A stretch of DNA of 43,847 nt from Gammaproteobacteria bacterium (GTDB lineage Bacteria > Pseudomonadota > Gammaproteobacteria > Arenicellales > Spongiicolonaceae). Numbering within the stretch: position 1 is the stretch's first letter; each line of letters begins with the position of its first letter. The position numbers and the translations under genes were made by a program. The stretch covers positions 1-43,847 of the forward strand of contig JAPPPZ010000115.1 in assembly GCA_028817275.1 (NCBI GenBank). Reading direction: 5' to 3'. The notes beneath the pieces were generated by a model. That model made no database searches. It had not been told where the DNA came from and saw only the letters and a list, made by a program, of their open reading frames with translations. This document shows positions 24,083 through 31,661 of the stretch, in pieces.

Positions 24083-24092
24083 CCGCCGGTCC

Positions 24093-25289
24093 TCAAACCG
24101 CCGCCACCGTCTGCAACCGGTAACTCCGCAGCCGCGCCGAGAAGTCGCGCAGTTTGTGGCAGCCGGATTGTTCGGCGGCGCGGCACCATTCTTCCAGGGC
24201 GCGGCGCAGACTCTCGGCCGAGGGATGTTTGCGCGCCCAGATTTCGTGCAGGCGCTGCTTCATTGCGTAGGCGCGGGCCAGGCTGGGGGCCAGGGCCAGG
24301 GCATCGCGCAGGCGGCGGCGGCTTTGCTCGTCGTGGGTGCGCGCGCCGCGCACGATGAAGCGGCGGCCGCGGCGCAGCACACGGTAGGCACGGGCGCTTT
24401 TGCGGCGCAGGGCGCGGGCCTCGTCGCGGTAAATGCGCCCCATCACCTCGCGCGCGAAGTGGGCGGCGACCTGAATGTGCGCCTGGGCCACGGCGCGCAC
24501 CGTGTCCAGGTCGCAGTGCGGCCGCGCCGGGCCCTCGGCCAGTTGCGGCGCGCGGCGGCGCACTTTGGCCAGGCCCAGGCGCGCCAGCAGGCTGATGTAG
24601 CCCCAGCCCAGGTCCAACTCCCAGCGGCGGCTGGAAAACTTGGCCGAGCCGGCGAAAGCATGGTGGTTGTTATGCAACTCCTCGCCGCCAATCACCAGCC
24701 CCCAGGGGACAATGTTGCGGCTGGCGTCCTCCAACTCGTAGTTGCGGTAGCCGAAGAAGTGGCCGAGGCCGTTAATCACCCCGGCGGCCCAGAACGGAAT
24801 CCACAGCATCTGCGTCAGCCACACAAAAAACCCGGCCGCCATGCCGAACAGCCCCACGTTCACCACCAACATCAGCGCCGGGCCGAGGTAGGTGCCGGGG
24901 GTGTAAATGTGCCGCTCCACCCAGTCGTCGGGCGCGCCGTGGCCGTACTGGCGCAGCGTCTGCTGGTCGTGCGATGCGCGGTGGTAAAGGAACGCGCCCA
25001 GCCACAGCACCTTGGCGATGCCGTGCACCTGCGGCGAATGGGGGTCGTCGGCGGACTCGACGGTGGCGTGGTGCTTGCGGTGCACGGCAATCCATTCGCG
25101 GGTGACCATGCCGGTGGTCAGCCACAGCCAGAAACGGAAAAAGTGCGACACCGCCGGGTGCAGTTCCAGGGAGCGGTGGGCCATGTGGCGGTGCAGGTAA
25201 ACCGTCACCGACACGATGGTGATGTGGGTCATCGCCAGCGCGCAAAGCGCGTAGGCCCACCACGGAAGTTCGGAAAAAAGCGCGGGCAT
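24093..25289 (-). CDS. Membrane fatty acid (acyl-CoA type) desaturase
   Basis: 398 residues. The three iron-binding histidine boxes are present: HRHMAH (33-38), HRKHH (70-74) and HNNHH (206-210), with hydrophobic segments between them, so it is an integral membrane di-iron enzyme that introduces a double bond (usually delta-9) into fatty acyl chains. A C-terminal extension of about 130 residues (RLHEIWARKHPSAESLRRAL, WCRAAEQSGCHKLRDF) is also found in DesA-type proteobacterial desaturases and faintly resembles transposase tails; it is part of the protein. GGAGA precedes the ATG. It probably adjusts membrane fluidity. Confidence 0.92.
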   Translation of the reverse strand: MPALFSELPWWAYALCALAMTHITIVSVTVYLHRHMAHRSLELHPAVSHFFRFWLWLTTGMVTREWIAVHRKHHATVESADDPHSPQVHGIAKVLWLGAFLYHRASHDQQTLRQYGHGAPDDWVERHIYTPGTYLGPALMLVVNVGLFGMAAGFFVWLTQMLWIPFWAAGVINGLGHFFGYRNYELEDASRNIVPWGLVIGGEELHNNHHAFAGSAKFSSRRWELDLGWGYISLLARLGLAKVRRRAPQLAEGPARPHCDLDTVRAVAQAHIQVAAHFAREVMGRIYRDEARALRRKSARAYRVLRRGRRFIVRGARTHDEQSRRRLRDALALAPSLARAYAMKQRLHEIWARKHPSAESLRRALEEWCRAAEQSGCHKLRDFSARLRSYRLQTVAAV

Positions 25290-25353
25290 GGTTTAAGTCT
25301 CCTCGGTTGTCTTTTGTTATTTTTTTTGCGGCGCGGCGCCTGGCGCTTGGCGC

Positions 25354-25572
25354 TCAGCGCTTGCGGTAGGAAATGCGGCCCTTGGTTAAATCATATGGCG
25401 TCAACTGCACCGTCACCTGGTCGCCGCGCAGAATGCGGATGTAATGCTTGCGCATTTTGCCGGAAATGTGCGCGGTCACGATGTGCCCGTTTTCCAGTTT
25501 CACGCGGAACTGGGTGTTGGGCAGGCTTTCCACCACCGTGCCCTCCATTTCTATGTGGTCTTCTTTGGGCAT
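25354..25572 (-). CDS. infA: Translation initiation factor IF-1
   Basis: 72 residues, the exact family length: [20 protein letters not shown], the OB-fold with [21 protein letters not shown] and the C-terminal [16 protein letters not shown]. The true ATG is at 25572; the frame extends upstream to 25818 only within the opposite reading of its neighbour. It follows the second Calx-beta gene by 19 bp on the same strand. Confidence 0.97.
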   Translation of the reverse strand: MPKEDHIEMEGTVVESLPNTQFRVKLENGHIVTAHISGKMRKHYIRILRGDQVTVQLTPYDLTKGRISYRKR

Positions 25573-25591
25573 CACGCCGCCGCAGGATACC

Positions 25592-26944
25592 TTAAAACCG
25601 CCACTCGCCGCTGAAAAAATTCCGGTAGTCGCCGCCCGCCCCGCGCCGCGTTGCGGCCTCCAGCGCAAGGTGAAGGTTGAGCCGCCCGCCGCCCGCATAG
25701 CGCATGCCGGCGGTCCACAAATCGCCGCCGCCGCCCACCGCCAGCCGCGCAAACGGCGCCAGCGCGCCGCGCTCCACCGCCAACTCCAGCGACACATTGC
25801 GCCCCCACTCGCGCTCAACGCCGCGCATCTCGCGGGCGCCGTTCATGGACAGGCGCCAGGCGCTTCCCAGCCAGTCGCGGCGGACGCTGAAGTCCACCGA
25901 CAAAACGCGCTCCTCCACATCGGCGCTGTTCACCTGGCTCACGCCGCGCACGTTCACCTCCACCGCTTCACCGTCCACCTCCACGCCGCCCTCGGCGACG
26001 GTGGCATCCGACTCGCGCACGATGACCGGGCGCAGGCGGCGATCGGGAATGGCGACCTGGGCGTGGCGGCTGGCGGCGGCGATGCGCAGGTTGTCGGCGG
26101 CGGCGGCGGCGGCGGTGCGGGAGACGCGCGCCGGGCTGCCGGCGGCGTGGGTGTATTGCGGGCCGGGCACCAGGGTCAGGCGCACCGTTTCTTCGCCTTC
26201 GGTGAAGTCGCCGTCGTCGGCGATGGCGATGCCGATGCTGAGCGGCGTGGCGCCGGACATGGCCGCCGCCACCTGCGCCGCCGTGTAGGTGCGCACCTGG
26301 CGCAGCGGCTGGCCCGTGGCCGGGGCGCCGGTGTCGGTGGCGGCGTAGGTGAACTCGGATGCGGTGACGCCGTCCATGCCCGGTCCGCGCCCGGCCGGGG
26401 CGCCTAAGTGGAAGGTGACGGTGACATCACCGGTGGGCGGGTGGCCGCTGAAAGTGAGGGGGAAACTTGCGGTGGCGCCCTCTTCCGTGTCCGGGGCATT
26501 GGCGACGGCGACCACGGTGCGGCGGGGGAGGGGGGCGTCGGTGACGGTGGCGGTGGCGGAGGGGGTGGCGAGGGGGATGGTGCCGGGCGAAGGGTTGCTG
26601 AGGGTGAGGGTGAGGGTTTCGGCGGACTCGTGCACGATGTCGGCCAGCAGCCGGACGGGCACGGTCTGGGGGGTGTTTGGGTTGTCGCGGGTGAAGGTGA
26701 GGGTGCCGCGCAGGGGGGCGTCATGGTCATCGGCGGTGACGGTGCCGCCGATGGTCCAGTCCACGGTGGCGCCGTCCCTGGACAAAGGATTGGCGTTCAG
26801 GCGGACGCTGAATTCAACCGTGTTCCCTTCCACTACACTCGTCGTATCCACCGAAACCGCAAACCCCAGCGCCTCTTGCCCGAAAGCGGGGGAGCAAACA
26901 AAGACTAGAAAAACGGCGGGAAGAAAGAAAAAACGGCGTGACAT
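25592..26944 (-). CDS. Secreted Calx-beta protein with outer-membrane barrel-like C-terminus
   Basis: 450 residues. Signal peptide 1-22 ([22 protein letters not shown]). Two Calx-beta-like units follow: [21 protein letters not shown] and, around residue 145, [18 protein letters not shown] with [16 protein letters not shown]. The last 110 residues change to short amphipathic strands ([43 protein letters not shown]) and end in FFSGEWRF. A terminal Phe after alternating residues is the usual outer-membrane insertion signal, so it is likely a small surface-anchored barrel. Related in domain type to the giant protein at the left edge. It has a near-leaderless TATAAT promoter. Confidence 0.8.
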   Translation of the reverse strand: MSRRFFFLPAVFLVFVCSPAFGQEALGFAVSVDTTSVVEGNTVEFSVRLNANPLSRDGATVDWTIGGTVTADDHDAPLRGTLTFTRDNPNTPQTVPVRLLADIVHESAETLTLTLSNPSPGTIPLATPSATATVTDAPLPRRTVVAVANAPDTEEGATASFPLTFSGHPPTGDVTVTFHLGAPAGRGPGMDGVTASEFTYAATDTGAPATGQPLRQVRTYTAAQVAAAMSGATPLSIGIAIADDGDFTEGEETVRLTLVPGPQYTHAAGSPARVSRTAAAAAADNLRIAAASRHAQVAIPDRRLRPVIVRESDATVAEGGVEVDGEAVEVNVRGVSQVNSADVEERVLSVDFSVRRDWLGSAWRLSMNGAREMRGVEREWGRNVSLELAVERGALAPFARLAVGGGGDLWTAGMRYAGGGRLNLHLALEAATRRGAGGDYRNFFSGEWRF

Positions 26945-26954
26945 TCCGGCGCGG

Positions 26955-26960
26955 ATTATA
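26955..26960 (-). promoter_or_regulatory. Consensus -10 TATAAT, near-leaderless
   Basis: TATAAT on the minus strand, with its downstream edge 10 nt before the ATG at 26944; the predicted leader is about 4 nt, too short for a ribosome site. Confidence 0.5.
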
Positions 26961-26979
26961 CGCGGAAATCACGCTGGAA

Positions 26980-27153
26980 TCATGCGGGGGGGCCGGCCTG
27001 CCGGTACTTGCGGCGCAATTCCTCCAGTTCCTCGGCCTCCTCCCGGTCCTCCCGCCGCCAGCGGAGGATGGTGAAGATGATGAAAGTGAGGATGGTGCCG
27101 ATGAGCAAATACCGGCTGATGGTGTTGAAGACCTCCAGGGCTTCCGGGTTCAT
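26980..27153 (-). CDS. Small single-pass membrane protein (57 aa)
   Basis: MNPEALEVFNTISRYLLIGT..., a membrane helix at about residues 13-32 (ISRYLLIGTILTFIIFTILR), then a strongly charged helix (WRREDREEAEELEELRRKY). Its ATG overlaps the stop of the upstream tiny gene (ATGA). Cytoplasmic tail predicted from the basic residues after the helix. Not recognised, but the fixed pairing with the similar 58-aa neighbour suggests a two-subunit membrane complex. Confidence 0.6.
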   Translation of the reverse strand: MNPEALEVFNTISRYLLIGTILTFIIFTILRWRREDREEAEELEELRRKYRQAGPPA

Positions 27154-27326
27154 GGCGCATCCCCCCGCAACTCGGCCAGCAACTCCTCGCGGCGGCGTTT
27201 GCGGTCATCGCGGCGGTCACGGTCGAGAAAATGCTTCCACATCCACGCCATGAGCATCAACATCGGCATCATCAAGACGCCGCCGATAAACATGATGGAA
27301 ACGGTGAAATAGAAATGGTTATCCAC
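27150..27326 (-). CDS. Small single-pass membrane protein (58 aa)
   Basis: Starts at a GTG (27326): MDNHFYFTVSIMFIGGVLMM with a Met-rich membrane helix, then WKHFLDRDRRDDRKRRREEL, a very basic/acidic tail. Same plan as the gene it overlaps by 4 bp. No strong ribosome site is seen before the GTG, so an internal ATG at the helix start is possible. Function unknown. Confidence 0.5.
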   Translation of the reverse strand: MDNHFYFTVSIMFIGGVLMMPMLMLMAWMWKHFLDRDRRDDRKRRREELLAELRGDAP

Positions 27327-27361
27327 GGTATTTCTTCAATTTTCGACGCAATCACAGCACA

Positions 27362-28252
27362 TCAATCATTCACCACCCCGTGCGGCACATGGGCAGTGGG
27401 GACGTGGCCGCGGGCCGAGTCGCAGTGGCCGCTTTGGTCGTCGAAGAAAATGTCGGCGCCGAAAGCGTCGAGGAATTTTCCCTTGTCGCGGCCTTCCAGA
27501 AACAGTGCCTCGTCGATGCGGATGTCCCAGGCGCGCAGGGTGCGGATGACGCGCTCGTGGGCCGGCGCCGAGCGCGAAGTGACCAGGGCGGTGCGCAGCG
27601 GCGGGGCGGCGGGGAAGTCGGACTGGATGCGGTGCAGCGCGGCCAGCACGTTTTTGAACGGGCCGCCGGACAGCGGCCGGCGCGCGGCGGCGGTTTCGCT
27701 GTCGAGAAAAGCGCCGACGCCGCCGGCCTGGTAAACACGCTCGGCCTCGTCGGAAAACAGGACGGCGTCACCGTCAAAAGCAATGCGCAGCGGCCCGTTG
27801 TCGGCGCCGGCGGTGCGCGACGGCAGAATGGTGGCGGCGGCGTAACCCTCGCGCAAAACCTCGCGCACGCTGCCGGGGTTGGCGGACAAAAACAAGTCGG
27901 TGTCAAACGGCGGAATGTAGCGCCACGGGTCGCGGCCGCCGGTGAACGCGGCGCTCTTGATGTTCAGCCCGTGGTGGGCGATGGAATTAAACACGCGCAG
28001 GCCAGTGTCGGCGCTGTTGCGCGACACCAGCACCACTTGCGCAAAGGGCTTGCCGTCACTGTTGTTAATTTGCAGCAACTTGCGCACCAGGGTGAAGGCG
28101 ACGCCGGGCCGCAATGCCTCGCTCTCGCGCTCAATCTGGTATGCGCAGTAGGCGGCGATGCCTTCGGTTTCAAAAACGCGGTGGCTTTCCTCCAAATCAA
28201 ACAGCGCGCGCGACGAGATGGCGACGGTGAGTTGGGCGGCGTCCGGGGGCAT
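27362..28252 (-). CDS. Cytosolic 5'-nucleotidase family protein
   Basis: 296 residues matching the family of vertebrate cytosolic 5'-nucleotidase I and its bacterial homologues. Segments AISSRALFDLEESHRVFE near the N-terminus, RNSADTGLRVFNSI, HHGLNIKSAAFTGG, LFLSANPGSVREV and FDGDAVLFSDEAERVYQ are seen. The HAD-type acidic residues are in IAFDGDAVLFSDEAE and IFFDDQSGH. It removes the 5'-phosphate from nucleoside monophosphates in the cytosol. It lies between the AddA-like gene (28 bp upstream) and the tiny membrane genes; operon membership is unclear. Confidence 0.85.
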   Translation of the reverse strand: MPPDAAQLTVAISSRALFDLEESHRVFETEGIAAYCAYQIERESEALRPGVAFTLVRKLLQINNSDGKPFAQVVLVSRNSADTGLRVFNSIAHHGLNIKSAAFTGGRDPWRYIPPFDTDLFLSANPGSVREVLREGYAAATILPSRTAGADNGPLRIAFDGDAVLFSDEAERVYQAGGVGAFLDSETAAARRPLSGGPFKNVLAALHRIQSDFPAAPPLRTALVTSRSAPAHERVIRTLRAWDIRIDEALFLEGRDKGKFLDAFGADIFFDDQSGHCDSARGHVPTAHVPHGVVND

Positions 28253-28280
28253 GGGGCGATGTTACCGCAGGCGGGCGCGG

Positions 28281-31200
28281 CTATTGCGGACTCCATTCGC
28301 GCCAGGCCCGGGCCAGGGGAAAATACAGGCCGAGCCGCACCTGGCGCTGTTCGTTGCCGGGCAGGCGCTTGATGAGTTCGGCGTAGGTTTCCAACTGCGG
28401 CGCGTAACGTTCCTGTTCGCTGTCCAGAAATTTTTCCAGCGCGCCGCCGCTGTGCACGCCGGTTTTGTAGTCAATGATCCAGCGCACGCCGGCGGCATCG
28501 GTGAAAGTGCGGTCGATGATGACGCTTTTTGCGCGGCCGTCCACGATTCCGCTGAGCGCGTATTCACTGCGCGCGTCTTTGTGCGCGCGGTCCACAATCC
28601 ACCGGCCGCGCTCATCGCCGAGCGTAAACAGCAACGCCGCCTGCGCGCGGTCTACAACTTTCGCGGCGTCTTTTTCATTCATGCCGAGGCCGTGCAATTG
28701 CGGCTTAAACAGCGCGCAGCACCGCCGCACCCGCGCCGCGTCCCATTGCCCGGCGCCTTCCTCCGCAATGCGGCACAAAACACGGTGCACCAAAGTGCCG
28801 GTGGCGCGCGCGGTGGCGCCGGCCCATTCAAAAACCGGCGCCGGCGCGGCGGCGTCGGCCTGCTGCACCGGGGACGGCGAAATGGCGCCGGGGCCGGCGG
28901 GCAGGCGCCAATCCGCCGGCAGGCGGGTGAGGGGGGGTTCGGCGGCGGCATCACTTTCACCGGCGGCGCCGGCCTGTTGCGACGCGCGTTTTTCGAACTT
29001 GTCCTTCACGGCATCCCAGATGCAGGCCAGCAGCGAACCTGAGGGGGCGTTGGCTTCGCCCTTCTTATTAATAGTGGGCGATGCAAAGAGATAAAGTTTG
29101 CGCCGCGCGCGGGTGCCGGCGACATACAGCAGGCGCGCCGATTCCAGCACCATGCGGCGCGCATGAAAGTCGCGCATGAAGTCAACCATCGGTTCACGCT
29201 CTCCGGACGCCGCGGCCAGCGGCGCCAGCAGCACACGCTCGACGTGGTCACCGTTTCCGGAGTCGCGTTGACGATTCCACAGCAGCGCACGCGGCGGCTC
29301 CCGTTTCGGTGTGCGTTCCAGACCCGGAATCAGCACCACATCAAACTCCAAACCCTTGGCGCCGTGCATGGTCATCACCTCCACCTCGCCGGTCTCGGCG
29401 CCACCGTCACTATCACCGGCGGCGCGCCGGCCGGCGTATAAATTGTCCACACGCTCGCGCAACTCACCGTAATCGCGCAGCCCAAGGGGCGCGCACGCCG
29501 CATCCAACTGGGCGAAAAAGTCGCGCGCGTGCTCATAATCCTCCTCCCGCGCCAGGGCCGCGCCGCCGAGGGCGCGCCATGCGTTCTCCACCCACTGCGC
29601 AACCGGCAGCCGCCCGCGCCGCGCCAGCGCATCCTCCACCACCGCCATCAGCCGCGCCAGCCGCTGCCGCGTCTCAGGCGGCATTTTGTCGAGCACGGTT
29701 TTGTCGCGCAAATTTTCCAGCACGGTTTTCGTGCCCTCGGTGACCACGCTGAGATCCACAAGTTGCAGCCCGCACCACGGCGCGCGCAGCAGCGCAAGCC
29801 ATGCCACACGGTCGGCCGGGTGCAGCAGTGCGCGCGTCAACGCCAGCAAATCCTGCACCACCGGCCGGCGCGCAAGAGGATCCAGATTCACCTCGCGGCA
29901 CGGTACTTTGGCGTTGCGCAACGCGCGTAAAATTTTCGGCAGGTGGCCGCGGTTGCGCGCCAAAATGGCGATTTTTGCCTTGGGGTCGGCGGCGCGCTCT
30001 TTGCACACTGCTTTCAGCACGGCGCCGGCCTCGGCACTTCGATCCGGCGGTGCGTGAGTGATGACGCCGGCATCGGTGTGCGGCCCGCGCTCAGCGTCAG
30101 CATCGGAATACGGCACCGCGCCAAGCAGCGGGTCCGCCTGCGATGGCGGCGGCATGCCGGTGCTGAGGGTTTTGTTAAACCATTCCACCAACTTCGGGTC
30201 GGAGCGAAAATTTGCGCGCAGGGTGATTGGTTTCAGCGACATCTGGGCGATCTCTCCGTCTTTATCGGCGTGCAAGTAAATGCCCACATCGGCGTCGCGA
30301 AACAGGTAAATGGACTGCAGCGGGTCGCCGACCAGAAAAAGTGTACGCCATTCGGAAGCATCCCAGCCGGCGGTCAGCAATTCCAAAAGTTCCACCTGCG
30401 CGTGCGAGGTGTCCTGAAACTCGTCCACCAAAATGTGCTGAATACGGTAGTCCAGCGCCAGCGCCAGGTCGGTGGGTTCACCGTCCGTGCCCAAACTTTT
30501 CGTCGCGCGGGTGGCGATCTCGGTGAAGTCGCAAGTGCCGCGCGCGGAAAACAAAAGTTGCAAACGCGACTCGGTTTGCTCCAGCACGTGCAGCAGCGCC
30601 ACCAGTATGCGCCACTCGGCCTCGGTGGACTGCGGCGGCGGCAGTTTGCGGACATCGCCCAGCGCCTCGCTCCATTGCGGCGCGGCGGCTTTGAGGGTTT
30701 TCAACATCGCAATCATGCGGTCTCTTGCAGCGCGGTCGCTGGTTGGAAAACCGTGATGGCGAGTCACCGTCTTGCGGTAATCGCCGGCTTTGGTCAACAG
30801 CAACTCGGCAATGCCGCGCCACTGTTCCAGACCGCCGCAATCGGTGCCGGGAATTTTTGTCATCGCGCGGCAAACGTGAAGCGGCGACGACTCCGACAAA
30901 TTCCCCGCGGCGTGGACGGCGCAGGCGGTGATGTCTTGCGCCTCACCCGGCGGCATGCCGCGGTGCGTTTTTTCCAGCACTTGTTCAATCATCCAGCGGC
31001 GCGATTCGCCAAGCCGCCGGCGCCCTTCATCGTCACCGAGTCCCACCAGCGGCAGCCACTGGTCGCGGTGTTCCAGCGCATCGGCCAGCAGGTCGCGCAG
31101 TTTGCCGTGGTTGTTGTCCACATGACACAACAGAATGCCCACCGCCTCGGCTTCCGGACTGCCGGTGTTTTCCAGCGCAGCGACGGTGTCGGCGGCCGCT

Positions 31201-31661
31201 TTGCGGTAGGCGGCGCGGGGAAAATTGTCCACCGCCGGCGGTGCGCCGAAACCGGAAGCGCGCGGCATGCGCCGCACCAGTTGCATGCCGAAACCGTCAA
31301 TGGTGTGAAACTGCAGGCGCGACGTATTTTCAAGCAAGTGCCAATTTTTTTCGCGGCCGCGGGCCAGGGCTGCACGGGCATATTCCAGCAGTTCCTCTTC
31401 GTGCCTGTCCTCCGCCGCACCGCCCTGCTCCGCCTTGCACAACGCATCCAGCACTTTCAAGCGCATGCCGCCGGCCGCTTTGCGGGTGAAGGTCATGGCG
31501 AGGATTTCCTCGGGCTGTTCCACTTTCGCCAGCAACTTAAGGTAGCGGCGAATGAGCAGCGAGGTTTTGCCGGAGCCGGCCGGCGCGCGGACAATGAACG
31601 AGCGCGAAATGTCCAGCGCCTCGGCGCGCTGTTTTGCATCCGTTGGCGCGCGCTCAGCCAT
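28281..31661 (-). CDS. AddA-like UvrD-family helicase with C-terminal nuclease domain
   Basis: 1126 residues from the ATG at 31661. Superfamily 1 helicase motifs: Walker A APAGSGKT (26-33), motif II VDEFQDTSHAQ, motif III GDPLQSIYLFRDAD, motif V TMHGAKGLEFDVVLIPG. The C-terminus has RWIIDYKTG (D1064, K1066), the PD-(D/E)xK nuclease signature of AddA/RecB. Partner of the AddB-like gene, whose stop overlaps its start by 8 bp. Such pairs resect double-strand breaks for recombination and degrade unmarked linear DNA. The frame opens further upstream to 31940 only inside addB-like coding sequence. Confidence 0.87.
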   Translation of the reverse strand: MAERAPTDAKQRAEALDISRSFIVRAPAGSGKTSLLIRRYLKLLAKVEQPEEILAMTFTRKAAGGMRLKVLDALCKAEQGGAAEDRHEEELLEYARAALARGREKNWHLLENTSRLQFHTIDGFGMQLVRRMPRASGFGAPPAVDNFPRAAYRKAAADTVAALENTGSPEAEAVGILLCHVDNNHGKLRDLLADALEHRDQWLPLVGLGDDEGRRRLGESRRWMIEQVLEKTHRGMPPGEAQDITACAVHAAGNLSESSPLHVCRAMTKIPGTDCGGLEQWRGIAELLLTKAGDYRKTVTRHHGFPTSDRAARDRMIAMLKTLKAAAPQWSEALGDVRKLPPPQSTEAEWRILVALLHVLEQTESRLQLLFSARGTCDFTEIATRATKSLGTDGEPTDLALALDYRIQHILVDEFQDTSHAQVELLELLTAGWDASEWRTLFLVGDPLQSIYLFRDADVGIYLHADKDGEIAQMSLKPITLRANFRSDPKLVEWFNKTLSTGMPPPSQADPLLGAVPYSDADAERGPHTDAGVITHAPPDRSAEAGAVLKAVCKERAADPKAKIAILARNRGHLPKILRALRNAKVPCREVNLDPLARRPVVQDLLALTRALLHPADRVAWLALLRAPWCGLQLVDLSVVTEGTKTVLENLRDKTVLDKMPPETRQRLARLMAVVEDALARRGRLPVAQWVENAWRALGGAALAREEDYEHARDFFAQLDAACAPLGLRDYGELRERVDNLYAGRRAAGDSDGGAETGEVEVMTMHGAKGLEFDVVLIPGLERTPKREPPRALLWNRQRDSGNGDHVERVLLAPLAAASGEREPMVDFMRDFHARRMVLESARLLYVAGTRARRKLYLFASPTINKKGEANAPSGSLLACIWDAVKDKFEKRASQQAGAAGESDAAAEPPLTRLPADWRLPAGPGAISPSPVQQADAAAPAPVFEWAGATARATGTLVHRVLCRIAEEGAGQWDAARVRRCCALFKPQLHGLGMNEKDAAKVVDRAQAALLFTLGDERGRWIVDRAHKDARSEYALSGIVDGRAKSVIIDRTFTDAAGVRWIIDYKTGVHSGGALEKFLDSEQERYAPQLETYAELIKRLPGNEQRQVRLGLYFPLARAWREWSPQ

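Noticed and set aside
24093-24500. Transposase fragment at the desaturase C-terminus
   Set aside because: The similarity is faint, and the same tail is present in DesA-type desaturases; no inverted repeats or other element parts are seen.
25316-25330. T-run downstream of infA as a terminator
   Set aside because: The T-run is on the plus strand, whereas infA reads on the minus strand, and no plus-strand gene ends there.
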